A DNA stretch of 64,000 nt from Hevea brasiliensis (GCF_030052815.1 NW_026614696.1:420964-484963), one strand, 5' to 3'; positions 34,716 through 47,951 are shown, counted from the first letter of the stretch. The notes: generated by a model not told the origin, from the sequence alone. Translations and numbers: made by a program.

Positions 34716-36008
34716 GAAGGACAAGAAGGATACACCTTCGAAAGGTATGTCCATATCTTGTTATTTAGATTCTGATGATACTCATACTTCATCTACAGCT
34801 TGGGTTTTAGATACTGGTGCCAGTTATCACATTTCTAATGATATGCAGGAACTAGCAAATAGTAGCAGCTTGCCTTCTCAAGATATTAGAGTCCGGATTG
34901 GGAATGGCTCAACTGTTGAAGCTTTAGCCATATAATCTAAATCCTTTTACATGTTTGGACATGTTTTGTGTTTGGATAATATTTTATATGTACCTGATGC
35001 TTTTAAGAACATCATTTCTATATCTAGTTTGACTAGAAATGGCTATGAATTTTAGTTCACAAATGATGTTTGCAATATTTATTTTGGAAATAAGTATGTT
35101 AGTTCGGGTTATGTGAATGATGGTCTTTATTATTTGGATAATAATGACAAACACAAATTAAATGCAAGTAATCTAAAAGAATGCAATGCCATGGTGAAAA
35201 CCAACTCAAGTTCAAAATATATTTGGCACTTAAGATTATGTCATGTTGTAGAAGATAGGATTGCAAAACTGGAGAAAATGGACATTCTATCCTCATTGGG
35301 CTCTGAGCCTACTCCAATTTGTGAATCTTACCTTCAGGGCAAAATGACTAGATCACCCTTTGTTGGACAAGGGCTAAGAGCTGAAAATATTTTGAAACTA
35401 ATACATAGTGATGTATGTGGTCCATTTAAAGAAATGGCTAGAGGGGGCTTTCATTATTTTATTACCTTTACTAATGATAAATCAAGATTTGGGTATTTGT
35501 ATTTGATGAAATACAAACATGAATCCTTTGAAAAGTTCAAAGAATTTAAATCTAAAGTAGAAAATCAAACAGGAAAGAGTATTAAAGCTCTTCGATCAGA
35601 TCATGGAGGTGAATATTTGAGTACTGAATTTGATGAATACTTGAGAGAGCATAGCATTGTTTCTCAGCTGACTCCTCCAGGAACACCACAGCTGAATGGT
35701 GTATCTGAAAGGAGAAAGCATATCCTATTGGATATGGTACGTAGTATGATGAGCTATACTTCTATGCCAATCTTCTTTTGGGGATTTGCATTAGAATCAG
35801 CTTTGTATATTCTGAATAGGATTCCATCAAAATCAGTTTCTTCCACACCTTATGAGATATGGCATGGAAGAAAACCAAGTCTTAAGCATGTTAAGATTTG
35901 GGGTTGTCCAGCTTATATCAAAAAGCTGAACACTGATAAATTGGAGACCAGATCAGAAAAGGTCGATTTGTTGGATATCCAAAAGATAGTTTTGGATATT
36001 ATTTTTAT
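34716..36008 (+). pseudogene. pol: Pol of C2: protease and integrase
   Basis: The protease motif AWVLDTGASYHIS is at about 34797-34837. Stops follow at 34933 and 35053 (CAG to TAG). From 35113 a long open stretch holds IWHLRLCHVVEDRIAKLEKM, HSDVCGPFKEMARGG (first Asp), IKALRSDHGGEYLSTEFDEY (second Asp), TPPGTPQLNGVSERR (Glu) and MPIFFWGFALESALYILN. The GAG-pre-integrase and rve core domains are therefore complete, better than in C1. A frameshift follows TRSEK near 35960, where KGRFVGYP is expected. Confidence 0.9.
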
Positions 36009-37865
36009 TTGCCTACTTCACAAAAGGTTGTGATAAGTAGAGATGCCACATTTCTTGAACAACAGTTTGTTCAAGAAGGAGGCAAAGGAAGGCAAATAGA
36101 GTTAGAATTGGAGAATTCTGACCAACCAATAGATCAGATGGATATAGATCCATCTAGTCAACCCATACCCGTTGATGAAACATCTACAGCTATTCCTCGT
36201 AGAGCAACCAAAGTATCTCACCCACCAATGAGATATGGTTTTCTTTATGAAGAAGAACAAGAGTTGTCTATTCATGAAGAAGTAGATCATGGAGATGATC
36301 CACTTACCTATGAAGAAGCTATATCAGATATAGACTCTTCAAAATGGATTGATGCTATGAAATCCGAGATTGATTCCATGTATAAGAATCAAGTTTGGGA
36401 TCTTATTGACCCACTTGAAGGTATTGTACCTATAGTGAACAAATGGGTTTTCAAGAAGAAAATTGGTTCTGATGGAAAGGTAGAGACCTATAAGGCAAGG
36501 CTAGTAGTGAAAGGGTTTCGCCAAAGGTAAGGAATCGACTATGAGGAGACTTTCTCGCCTGTTGCCATGCTTAAATCAATTAGGATTTTATTAGCAATAG
36601 CTGCATACTATGATTATGAGATTTGGCCGATGGATGTCAAAACAGCTTTTCTCAATGGATACATTGAAGAAAACATTTTCATGGAACAACCTAGGGGTTT
36701 TGAATCCCAAGATGGTTCCAAGGTATGCAAGCTAAAGCGATCCATTTATGGGTTGAAACAAGCTTCGAGGAGTTGGAACATCCGTTTTGATGAAGCCATT
36801 AAATCCTTTGGTTTTATCAAAAATGAGGATGAGCCATGTGTATATAAGAAGGTTAGTGACAGTGCTATCACTTTCCTTGTCTTATATGTGGATGACATAC
36901 TGTTGATGGGTAATGACACAGATATGTTGACAACTGTAAAGGTATAGTTGTCAAATACATTCTCCATGAAAGACTTAGGGGAGGCAACCTATATTCTTAG
37001 GATTCACATATATAGAGATAGAGCGAAAAGAATAATTGGTTTATCCCAAAGTCTATACTTGGAAAATGTGTTAAAGAGGTTTAACATGCTTGATTCCAAG
37101 AGAGGATTGTTACAGTGAGACATGGTATCCACCTTTCTAAAGAGATGTCTCCAAAGACACCTGAAGAAAGAGATAAGATGGCCAGGATTCCATATGCTTC
37201 GGCTATTGGAAGTTTAATGTATGCAATATTGTGTACTAGGCCGGATATCGCATATGTCGTTAGTTTGACTAGCGGTATCAATCCAATCCAGTTTGAAACA
37301 TCGATAATCACAAGAATATCCTTAAGTACTTGAGAAGAACTAAGGATTTATTCTTGAATTATCCAGATGGAGACTTGCAATTGTATGGTAATACTGATTA
37401 TGATATCCAAACAGATATCGATTAAAGAAATACTACATCTGGAAATGTGTTCATTTGTAATGTAGGTGCAGTCAGATGGAAAAGTATCAAACAGATCACG
37501 ATCGCAGATTCCACTACAGAGGTCGAGTATATTGTCGCATCGATGTCGCAAAGGAAGTCGTTGGATAAAGAAGTTCGTGACAGAACTTACAGTAGTTCCT
37601 TCCATTGAGTCAGCAGTTCCATTACACTGTGACAACAATGGAGCAGTCATATAGGCTAAGGAACTAAGGTCTCACCCAAAATCCAAACTCATAGAAAGCC
37701 ACTACCACATTATCAGAGATATAGTTGGGCAAGGCGATATAGCCATGCAGAAAAAATAACATCAGCTGAAAACCAGCTGATCCATTCACTAAGCCTTTGT
37801 CACAAGCTCAGTTAGACCGACATCTTGAGAAGATAGGTCTAAGATATTGTAATGAATGGCTCTAG
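36009..37865 (+). pseudogene. pol: Pol of C2: RT and RNase H, broken
   Basis: It continues with PTSQKVVISRDATF, the acidic linker, DSSKWIDAMKSEIDSM, NKWVFKKKIGSDGK, a TAA at 36528 (CAA in C1), MDVKTAFLNGYIEE, IYGLKQASRSWN, LYVDDILLMGND (about 36884-36919) and a TAG at 36945 (TGG in C1). The RNase H part (RIPYASAIGSLMYAI onward) is dense with small indels between 37100 and 37650 compared with C1. It ends at NEWL and TAG (37863-37865) just before the polypurine tract. Many of the indels in this part replace CTG by TCG and may be sequence errors (see findings). Confidence 0.88.
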
Positions 37866-37867
37866 TG

Positions 37868-37879
37868 CTAGTGGGAGAT
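37868..37879 (+). other. Polypurine tract of copia C2
   Basis: GCTAGTGGGAGAT-like purine run immediately before the LTR start TGTTAGTAG at 37880, identical to that of C1. Confidence 0.85.
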
Positions 37880-39973
37880 TGTTAGTAGTATGCCCTAGAG
37901 CATATCATTTAGTATGTATCTTATACATATTTTTATTAATAAAAGGCATTTCCACTTTTCCATTTACATAATATATTTATGTGTAATAGAAAAGGTCCAT
38001 TGATATTTTGTTAGAAATATTATTCTTAAGTTGTTAAGAATATGAGTGACAATATTTCTAGCACAAAGTATCATAAATAGGTTCACAATCGAGGATACTT
38101 CATAATAAGGACATGACTTATCCTGAAAGATTGTATTCATGTTCGTTACCAAGTTATTTATATGAGATATAAATAAGATGGAATGGTGAGTCTCATGCCA
38201 TATGACAAACATGATAGGCACTTATAAATGATAAGTAGGCCGAACCAGTGACACTTATGACAAGCACATGAAGTTTACTCTTGTCAATGTTTTGTCATAA
38301 ATCATATCAGCGCATATAATCTTTAGACACGAGATAGCACGCTTATCTTGTATATAGGTAGTTTGAGTTTGATCGCTTTCATACTTGTACTATGTATGGA
38401 TATATGGGCATGTGTTGGCTCCTACTAGTTATATATGGAGGTAGGTGTTGATCAAGATGGAATCTGTTCCTCTAAGTAAATAGAGTTAAAATCCTATGTT
38501 CATTTAATTGTTCTTGATGTTTCAAGTTCTGCCAGATGATAGATTTATTCAGAAAAGAGTTTCTAATGAGAAAATCCTTTTAATCAAGAACTGGAATTAA
38601 AAGAGAACATAATATTCATAGCAAATGGAGTTTGACATAAACCATGACTCCAGCTTGAGTTGGGATTTTGTAACAGAGAGATTCTAGTGTATGGTAACAT
38701 ATGATTATAGGTTCATTTAAGGTAAACCTTATTACTAATTGGGTGGCCATGGCATGCTATGCTAGGTGTTAACCATGGTCTATGAGGTTCATAAAATGAT
38801 TTAGAGAAATCATTTATGGTAAGAAAGAGTTCTAATGATATTAAGAGTTAATATCATGTCTCATTGCCAATTAGAGATGAGCCTAGTAAGTCACACACAT
38901 ACACAAGTTATTACCTATTTAAATATGATTTAATTAATTAATTAAAGAGTTTAATTGATTAATTAAATAGGTTTGGTTTGTAATTAAATTGCAAAGTCCC
39001 TAGCATGACTTGAAACCAAATCTAGATTATTGGATGTATAGTATAAGTTAAATTTATATTTAAAGTGTTTAAATATAATTTAATTAATGAGAAATTAATT
39101 AATAGAGATTAATTAATTAATTTATATTTGATATAAATTAGAAGAAAAAAAATAATTATTTTGGGTTAAGAACTCAAAATTAAGACACATGGGCATTTTG
39201 GTCATTTTACAGTGTGACACGTGGCACCATGAGATGGTGACACATGGGATTACACATAAGGTTGCCAAATGTTTTTTAATCATGTAAGATGATTAAAATC
39301 AAGATTAAATATAGGTTTGACACTTGGCACAATGTGATTGGGTCACTTAAACCTAGAGCAAATCAAAGGGTGACATGTGTCAAGGGTTTAATGTGTTAAC
39401 CTAGCTATATAAGTGTTGTTATGAAAAAGAAAAACAACCAGCAGCCACTCCTCTCCTTTGTCACGCCATTTTGAGGTTCTCCATCTATTCTTCTTCATCT
39501 CTCATCAATTCAAAGAGATTACCCATCAATCTCTTGAATTAAGAACACTAGAAATTGTTTCTAGTGTCCTATTTACATCTTTAATCTCTTAAAAGGCAGA
39601 ACTTGAATTTCTAATTAATAAACAAAAGCTTTAGAAGCTGTTCAAGGGCTGCCATAGGTGTTCTTGGTGTGGACAAGCTAAAGGGACAACATTTGGTATC
39701 CTAAAGACAAATCTCAAAGGCGCAGACACGCTGCAGTGTATTAAGAGGTTAGTGTAATCGTTCTTGATTTAATCTAGGGTTCTAAAATTAATCTGATTAA
39801 TTTTAAAATCTTAAATGGCAAATACAGATCTAAAAACAAATTAAAAGAGTTTTAATATGTTGTTTATCATTGAAATCAAATAGATAAAAATAAATCTTGC
39901 ATGATGCATGTGACCCTAGGTGAAAATTTTTGAATTCAATGGTATAAACTTGTGTTTTTCACGCCTGCCTTCA
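37880..39973 (+). repeat. 3' LTR of copia C2 (2,094 bp)
   Basis: It starts TGTTAGTAGTATGCCC and ends ACGCCTGCCTTCA, followed by the CTAAC site repeat. The C1 LTRs end with ...ACGCTTCCGTTCTTTCA (reverse complement), so a few terminal bases are missing here. The remainder is collinear with C1. No gene is present. Confidence 0.94.
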
Positions 39974-41100
39974 CTAACTTGTCGCCAAGTGAAGGCGAGC
40001 ATCAAGTACTGCTGGTTGTTACATCCACTACCGCACTGTAATGGAAATGGGAGAGAATAACGATGGATTTTGTAATGGGACTTCCGAGGACACAAAAGAG
40101 TCATGATGCAGTATGGGTCATTGTTGACAGACTAACCAAGTCTGCTCATTTTCTTCCAGTTCGAATGGACTACAGTTTAGAAAGATTGGCAAAGTTGTAC
40201 AATGATGAGATTGTGAGACTACATGGAGTGCCAGTATCCATCGTGTCAGACGGAGATCCTAGGTTCACTTCTAGATTCTGGGATAGTCTTCAGAGAGCCC
40301 TAGGAACTAGATTGAACTTCAGTACGACATTCCACCCACAGACAAAGGGCCAGTTTGAGAGGGTAATTCAGATCTTGGAGGACATGCTATGGGCTTGTGT
40401 GATTGAATTTGAGGGCAGTTGGGAGACACACTTGCCTCTGATTGAGTTTGCTTATAACAACAGCTACCAGTCAAGCATTGGAATGCCTCCATATAAAGCT
40501 TTGTATGGCAGAAAATGTAGAACCCCGTTGCGTTGGGATGACGTGGGTGAAAGAAAGATGATTAGACCCGAAATTATTTAGCAAACTTAAGAGAAAATTA
40601 GGGTGATCCGAGATCGACTTAAGACTGCATCAGACCATCAGAAGTCCTACATTGATCTGAAGAGAAGAGATATTGAGTATGCAGTGGGTGAGAAAGTATT
40701 CCTCAAGGTTTCTCCTTGGAAGAGAATTATGAGATTCGGCAGAAAGGGAAACTGAGTCCTCGTTTCTTTGGGCCATATGAAGTTTTGGAAAGAGTGGGTC
40801 TTTTGGCATATCGTTTGGTACTACCTCCAGAGTTGGAGAAGATACATAATGTCTTCCATGTGTCTATGTTGAGGAGGTATCGATCAGAACCATCTCATGT
40901 ACTACCAGTGGAAGAAATTGAAGTGAATCTAGATCTCACATATGAGGAAGAACCCATAGAGATTCTGGCTTATGAGGTGAAGCAGCTACGGAACAAGCAG
41001 ATACCATTGGTAAAAGTGCTGTAGAACCATCATTCGGGCCAGGAGACAGCACCCATAGCTATTCAGAGATTAATACCAGGTAAAATTTCGAGACGAAATT
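39974..41100 (+). pseudogene. pol: Pol of G1, part 3: integrase core and C-terminus
   Basis: The first ~85 bases correspond to the end of the integrase zinc finger (a CxxVK-type segment) with indels. From 40063 the frame is open: MDFVMGLPRTQKSHDAVWVIV (first catalytic Asp), [20 protein letters not shown] (second Asp), GQFERVIQILEDML (Glu), so the triad is complete. A stop is at about 40579 and a frameshift near 40750. The GPY/F-type region (FFGPYEVLERVG) and VFHVSMLRRY follow, ending at a TAG at 41022. The EATWE part of the chromodomain seen in G3 has been deleted (HHSGQETAP). Confidence 0.9.
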
Positions 41101-41104
41101 TATT

Positions 41105-41118
41105 TTAAGGGGGGGAGA
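41105..41118 (+). other. Polypurine tract of G1
   Basis: TTAAGGGGGGGAGA precedes the LTR start at 41121, as in the other gypsy elements. Confidence 0.85.
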
Positions 41119-41120
41119 AT

Positions 41121-41820
41121 TGTAACACCCCTATTTGCATAGCCTGGTATATTTCACTGTTCCGGTGACCTGTGTCGGTCCGGACAATTAAGGGAATTAG
41201 AACCACATCTAAGACAATTAGAGAAGCCATAAACATAAATAATTAGTAATGTTCAATTAGTTAAGTATAAATAAGAAAAACAGAATATAAGAAGTTAAAC
41301 GAGCCAAGAGTCACAGCGATGGGTAACCTTCTCAGGAAGGATTGCGAAGTCATTTTAAACTCAAATTTCGAACCGTAAAATGTGACGCCGCGGTCCTTAG
41401 AACTATTACGAACACAGTGAAAAAGAGAAAATCACAAAAAAGAATTGTTAAGTCAGTCAAATAATTAGGTCAGGGAGCTGGAAGAAATATTGGATTATTT
41501 ACAAACCGGGTCGAACCGGCGAGGGGCAATTTGGTCAATTGACCTCGAGAGCTAACTCCTAACCTAACTGTCAAATAAAATCGGAGAAAAGAAAATTTTA
41601 AAATTGAGAATTAAATTAAAGAATTAATAGAAAAAAAAAAGAAAAAAAAAAGAAAATGAAAATGTTAAAAAGGTGATGACATCATGCATGATATCATGCA
41701 TGATGCCATAAAAATAAGAAATTGTGAATTTAATTAATTAGATTTTTGGTCTTCCTAAAGACATAAAAACAAAAGGAAAAGAAAAAAAAAATCATTGTCT
41801 TCCTTATCCCAAACTAGCCG
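41121..41820 (+). repeat. 3' LTR of G1, first part
   Basis: It matches 10186-10875 of the 5' LTR, including the paired RY octamers (41683-41702). It is broken after AGCCG by solo LTR X and resumes at 61372 with CCCCACCTC, exactly as in the 5' LTR. Confidence 0.95.
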
Positions 41821-44117
41821 TGTGACACTCCTTAAGATATGTCACACAGTGTACCGGAACACTCTATTTTATCTCAATCATTTTTATTCTTCCTTAATTT
41901 ATTTTTATCATAGTTTTGAATATAATTTGTGAAATATAATTCATTTATTGAAATTATAATTTATTTGAGGTTTCGAAAATTTTATAGAAAATCCGGCAGA
42001 GTACCGGCTAAAAATGGAGAAAACAGTTCTTCGGAACCTGTGAAAAACACTTTCAGTAATCATTTCTAATCATTCTCAAACTCCAATAATCATCAAAATC
42101 TCAATATTTTTCAACAACATTTCCATTTCTCAATCATTCATTTCTCATGGTATTCATATATAAGCAATAAATAAGTACTCAATTTTCCATTCATAAACAC
42201 AATTTCCACTATTTACATTAACATCAAAATACATTACATAAGTCTCAATTACACAAGAGAAAATAAAAGTTAGTTACAAAATACCAAAATGAAACCTAGT
42301 GTCCTACCAATGCACTGAAGATGGTGAGGTGTCACGGTCACTATGCAGAGCTGCAGGAGGTCTCACCCAGTCTGTGGTCTACTAGGCTCTCAGTCAGTAT
42401 CTCTAGAACCTACGCGTGGCAAAAGCAACGCGCTAAACAATAATGCTTAGTGGTGCCAATAATAAAATAAAAAGAAATAACATAAAGTAAATATACAGTG
42501 TATGTTTTGATGTCTTATGCAGACAATTTTTTTTTAATCATTATTGGTAATCTTATTTATTATGTACTTGTTCTATTCATTATTTCATTAAATTTGTTCA
42601 CTTTCATTTTTGTGTGCCCAAGTAACCTAAACTGGATGACTGGACTGGATAAACGAGTAAACTGGCACTGGGTATCTAGTACCTCAGGCCGTCACACCAT
42701 CGGTCACATATGCATCTCTCGGTGTGCAACAGAACAGCTAATAAACTGTAATAACAATAGGCACAAGACCAAATATCAACACAATGTCAGAATGGGTAAA
42801 AGCCATGAAATCACAGAATGGCATAATGCCTTGTGCAGTACTGCTAACTGAACCCTATTGGCATGCCAAGCTATCCAAACCAATCTTTTTAGGTATACTA
42901 GGGCATCTCACACTTTTAAGTTTCATAATTTTTGGAATTTAAGTTTTAGTGTTACTATTTCATTCATTGGTCAACAAAAATGTTGACTTTTGCATAGGCA
43001 ATAGGTACATTGGTTTTAATATCATCAACATACCACATTTTGCATTCAAAATTTGTTGGTATTGGTTGCCAATACCATTTCTAAGCTTAATGTTAGTTGG
43101 GCAGAATTTTCACTTTTTATGCCTTGTTTTTACTGTTCCATTGGTCAATTTTGCAATGGGAATTTGGCAAACTGATCAACATGAAAGTTGTTCCTTATTT
43201 TATCTAGTTTCATTTCCTTTTTTGAATCACTCCATTGTAGCTCAAGTTATGGTCCAAAAACCACAACTGGCTGGATTGAAATTTTTCTGGACTGACCATA
43301 TCTATAGTGCAGTGAACAGTGATTGCAACTCACTTGTTGGATAGGTTCTAGTCATAATTTGGGTTAGATTTCTTCATGAAAGTTGTTGGTCTATATCTCA
43401 GCTTGTTGATGGTAAAATTTCAGGTCAATTGGATTATTCTACACTGAGTTATGGCCAAATGACCAAATACTATTCATTTGGTCATTCCGCAGAAACAGAC
43501 TGCAGATCACCTGGATTAGGGCAAGCTTTTGGTCCACTTGGTTTGGTTTTATGGGCATAGTTTCTTCACCAAAGTTGTACCATTATGTGTCTAGTTTCAT
43601 GTCCAATTGGCCTTGCACCAATTGAACCTGTAAAATTCAAGTTATGGCTGCACAAACCTACTGGACTCATGTCCAATTCTGCAAGTCACCATGGGCAACC
43701 ACACCAACTGCAATTCCCACTAATCAAACCACCTCATTTCTTGTTTACACATAACCAAATGGTCACTAATTGACCATTAAAACTCACTTTCATTATTACA
43801 TGATCAAAGTCTCCATTTCATGCTCAAACCCTAACTCCAATTTCTAATTCATGGCATACACACACTAAACTCATACCAAATCAATTTATCTATCATCTAC
43901 ACTCATCAATAACATAATTAAGCCACTTAATTTCATCAAAAACCAATAATCCTCAAACTTTCTCATGGCCGAAAAATTTAGAGATTTCATTTACTCAAGT
44001 TTTTCTTTTAATTTCACACAATTTCTACTTGATTTAGCATGCTTACAAGATTAAAGAAAGAAAAGAAATTATTTAGTGCACTAACCTTTTTGAGCTTCAC
44101 TTAACCTTGATTAAACC
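41821..44117 (-). repeat. Solo gypsy LTR X, left part (minus strand)
   Basis: It starts TGTGACACTCC right after AGCCG. With its other half (60539-61366) it makes a single 3.1 kb LTR flanked by AGCCG, with no internal domain, which is the mark of a solo LTR made by unequal recombination. In its own direction it opens TGTAACACCCTCCC and closes GAGTGTCACA. The open frames near 42498-43344 are within LTR sequence and have no recognisable product. It is interrupted after AAACC (44113-44117) by element G4. Confidence 0.88.
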
Positions 44118-47100
44118 TGTAACACCCCTATTTGTATAGCTAGGTATATTTCACTGTTCCGGTAACCGGAGTCGGTCCGGACAATTAAGGGGATTAGGAC
44201 CACACTTAAGACAACTAGAGAAACCATAAACACAAATAATTAGTAATGTTCAATTAGTTAAGTATAAATAAGAAAAACAGAATATAAGAAGTTAAACGAG
44301 CCGAGAGTCACAGCGATGGGTGACCTCCTCGGGAACGACTGCGAAGTCATTTTAAACTCAAATTTCGAACCGTAAAAAGTGACGCTGCAGTCCTTAGGAC
44401 CCTTATAAACATAGTGGAAAAAAGAAAATCACGAAAAAGAACTATTAAGCTACCAAATAATTAGGTCCGGGAGCCAAGAAATATGGAATTAATTGCAAAC
44501 CGGATGAACCTACGAGGGGCAATTTGGTCAATTGACCGAGAGTCGACTTCGACCTAATCACAAATAAAATTGGACAAAAGAAAATTTTAGAATCGAGAAT
44601 TAAATTAAAGAACTAATAGAAAAATAAATAGAAAAAAAAAGGAAATAGAAAAATGGAAAAGTCAAAAGGTGATGACATCATGCATGACCTCATGCATGAT
44701 GCCATGAAGAATATAATTTATTTATTTATTTATTTACATTTTTTGTCTTCCATAAGACTTAAAAATTCATAAAAAAAAAAAATAAAATCATTTCTTCTTC
44801 AAAAAAAACGTTTTTATCTCTCTCTCACTTTTCTCTCCCAAGGTTCCTCCATTAACAAGCTTTTAAAGCTTGAAAAACTTAGTTCTTCCCCATAAATTTC
44901 AACCCTAAACCCTAAAAAGCTTCCAATCTACACTAGAAAAGAAGATTGAGGGAGAAGAAGAAAGAAGAAAGTGAAAGAATTGGTGGATTGTAAATCAAAG
45001 AATTAAGGTTAGTGTTCTTATTCATTTTCTCTTTGAATCTATGTTTAAGTAGTTAAGTTATGATTGTAAAAAAACTTAAAATGGAAAGAAAATTTGTTGA
45101 GGGATTATATAGAATTTTGGACAGCTAGGGTTTGGTTGGACAAAGTATAAATTTGTTTGAGCTAAACATGTTGAAAGCTTAATTGAGTTAAGGGAGTATG
45201 CTTATAAGTGTTTAATTAGCTAAATGCAACAAATGACATGAATTAGGGTTTTGAACTTAGGGTTTGTGAACCAAAAATGCAAGAAATGTGTAAATGGCAT
45301 GTTTGACCTATTGTGAACTGAAAAATGGTCAATTGTGACCAAATAAGTTGTGTTTGGATTATTAGAAGTGAAGCCAAATTCGGAGGTTGTATGGTCATGC
45401 TGCTGGCAGCATGACCAAGTCAACTTTGAAGGACCAAAACTGAAATTTTACAAGTCCAATTGATATGCCACCAATTGGGGATGAAAATAGACATAAAATG
45501 ACACAATTTTCATTTAGGAACCATGCCCAAAAACTGACCAAAACCTAGTGAACAAATTGACCAAAGTTGAATAAGAGCAGTCTGCCACTGCACAAACTGA
45601 CCAAATAAACAGTAATTGTTCATTTGGTCATAACTCGAGCTAGGTAGGTCAAAATGACCTGAAATTTTACCAGTAATTAGATAAGATATAGATCTAAAAC
45701 TTTCATGAAGAACACCAACCCAAATTATGCCATTAACCTAATCAAATTATTGAGCAAAGTTGAGTTACTGAACCTGCAAAACTGCAGATTTCCATTTGAA
45801 CAGTAAAATTCCAATGGCTATAACTCTCTCTAGAAAACTCCGATTTAGGCGATTCTTGAACCGATGGAAACCTAAGACATAGTAGAACATTTTGTATGAA
45901 GGAAATTACACCAAATTATGGACTTAACTTGATCAAATTACTGAACGAAGTTGGATCAAAAATCTGCGAACCAAAATAGCGGATGAACAAAGGCACGTGA
46001 ACAAGAATCGTATTTTGGCTATAACTTGAGCTACAAAACTCCAATTGGGGTGATCCAAAAATGAGAATACACTTAAGACAATAAGGAACATTTTCTATGA
46101 AGGAAGTTTTGTCAAATTCCAACAGTAAAGTGAACAATGGAACAGTACAACCTAAGGCACCAAAACTAAAAATTTGTAACTTTGCCTAAAGGACTTAAGT
46201 TTTGAGAAAATGACCAAAACCAACAAGTTTGGTGACCAAAATGTGGTATGTGGGTGAAGTTGGAATTCCCATACCTATTAAGCCTTAGAAAGTCAACAAT
46301 TTGACTTGAATACTGTAGTGAATAGTAACCCCGAAATGAAAAATTCTAAGAACGTTAGTTTAAGCATATTTGGGCTAGAATTAAGTATTTATGAATTAAT
46401 TATTGGATTTATGGTAAGTTATGATACTGAAACACTGTGAAACTGTGTGTTTCAGTGGAAAAGAACACCGGGAAAGGACCCGAGGAATCGAGTCAAGGCC
46501 GATAGGCGACTCGCATCAGGTTTGTGCACAAAAATTTATAAATTATAGTTTTTACAATGAAAATTGATTTGTTATACATTGTGAATATGTTTATTTTATT
46601 ATGAATTTCGAGAATGTTGTGCTACCTATTTTACAATGGAGATTTGTAATGAAGCTTGTTTAATTTTTTGCATTGTGAAATTTTTGTGTTAATTATGGGT
46701 TTTAAGTACTACGGTGTTGCCACCTGTGAATAAAAATTTGACTTTAGAAATTGATTGTGTTTCGCATAAAATATTTGAATAACTTGATTTAAATTGTTTT
46801 AATTCACACTTGGCATGGCAATATTAATATGTTCCTCATCCACTTGTGGGGTGAGTTTGATATTTGATCAGTTTCCTCCCTCTCTGGCTTCCCAGTCTGA
46901 GGGGCGAGTTTAGATGAGTACTCATTAGCTAGCTAGCCACCTCTCTCATTGATTTCGATTAGTGGGGGTGTTTCCCTTGTGGTGATGTATACACGGCATG
47001 TTTGGAAATTTTGTGTCATGGCCTAAGTTGTTTTATTGTTTGGCAACACTATGTTTATTAAATTGTTTGATCAAGTTGTGCTATATTAAGCTTGAAATTA

Positions 47101-47932
47101 TGATTTGTTATAAATGCAATTTGAGAAAGAAATTGTGAAATGCGATTATGAGATTTTTGAATGATGATTTGTTCATAAATGTCTTATATTATACATTTTA
47201 TTCTTTATTGTGCACCAATGAGTATTTATATACTCAGCGATAGCTTTAACTTGCTGTCGCAGATAGAGAAAAGGACATAGCAGTAGAGTGAGCTACTACA
47301 GTCAGAGAGGAGCACGGTTGAAGAATTTCTGTATGGGTATTGTTTACACCCTGGTAGTTTAGTTTGATGTAAATATGATGGTATGCATATGTATCTCTGT
47401 AGTTTGAGCAGTTGTACAGATAAAATTGTAATAATATTATTCTTGAGATTTTGTGTTTGTAAATTTAATAGTGAATGTAAATTAAATATTTAAAATGCAA
47501 TGTGCATGAGTTTATGAAATGTTTTGAGTTATTAATTTTTGATTTGAAATTTGGATTTTGAGTTGAAGTGTTGCCATTGTTGTTGATTTGAAATTTGGTG
47601 GTTGCAAATGAAGTTGTGATTGAGAAAAATATTGGGAGTATTTTTATTTTCAGGTTTTGAAGAACTGTTTTCTCAAAATACAGACGGTACTCTGCCGAAA
47701 TTTTTGTAAAAATTGTGGAAATCTTAAATATCCAAAAATTTGATTTATGTTTGGACTTTAAATAAAGGTTTTTAATATTTGAAAAAAATTTTACCCACCA
47801 ATTCCAAAATGAACGAAAATTGTTTTAAAATCCCTTGTAGTATATTTAATGGGTTACCGGTAGGTGAAGTACGGTGATTCATTAGGTGTACTACGAGAAC
47901 ATGTTACATCTTACGAGGAGTAGGGTGTGACA
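44118..47932 (+). repeat. 5' LTR of G4 (3,815 bp)
   Basis: The ends are TGTAACACCCCTATTTG and GGTGTGACA. It is nearly identical to 56738-60533 for long stretches, with differences bunched at a few GC-rich sites. RY octamers are at 44679-44686 and 44691-44698. No gene is supported in it. Confidence 0.95.
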
Positions 47933-47939
47933 TGTTTAG

Positions 47940-47951
47940 TGGTATCAGAGC
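47940..47951 (+). other. tRNA-Met primer binding site of G4
   Basis: TGGTATCAGAGC, 7 bases after the LTR end at 47932; a perfect 12-base match to the complement of initiator tRNA-Met. Confidence 0.92.

Larger units (their letters stand above)
26853..39973 (+). mobile_element. Copia element C2, plus strand, carrying nested gypsy fragment
   Basis: It has CTAAC on both sides (26848-26852 and 39974-39978) in the integrase of G1. The interior is the same family as C1: leader repeats, gag, protease, integrase, RT, RNase H, polypurine tract and a full 3' LTR. The 5' LTR is cut short at 27968 and a gypsy fragment (27967-32542) sits between it and the leader. The rest of the 5' LTR, the primer site and the first part of the leader are gone. 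The first bases are TATTAGTAG instead of TGTTAGTAG, so the terminal G has mutated. It cannot be active. Confidence 0.9.

Noticed and set aside
42498..43344. Two open frames (117 and 131 residues) as host genes
   Set aside because: They lie within solo LTR X, have no recognisable domain, and the sequence matches the general LTR plan in reverse.
45220..45423. A 67-residue open frame (MTWSCCQQHDHTT...) repeated at 57832-58035
   Set aside because: Both lie at the same place in the two LTRs of one element, so identity is expected. There is no sign of a start context or a protein family.
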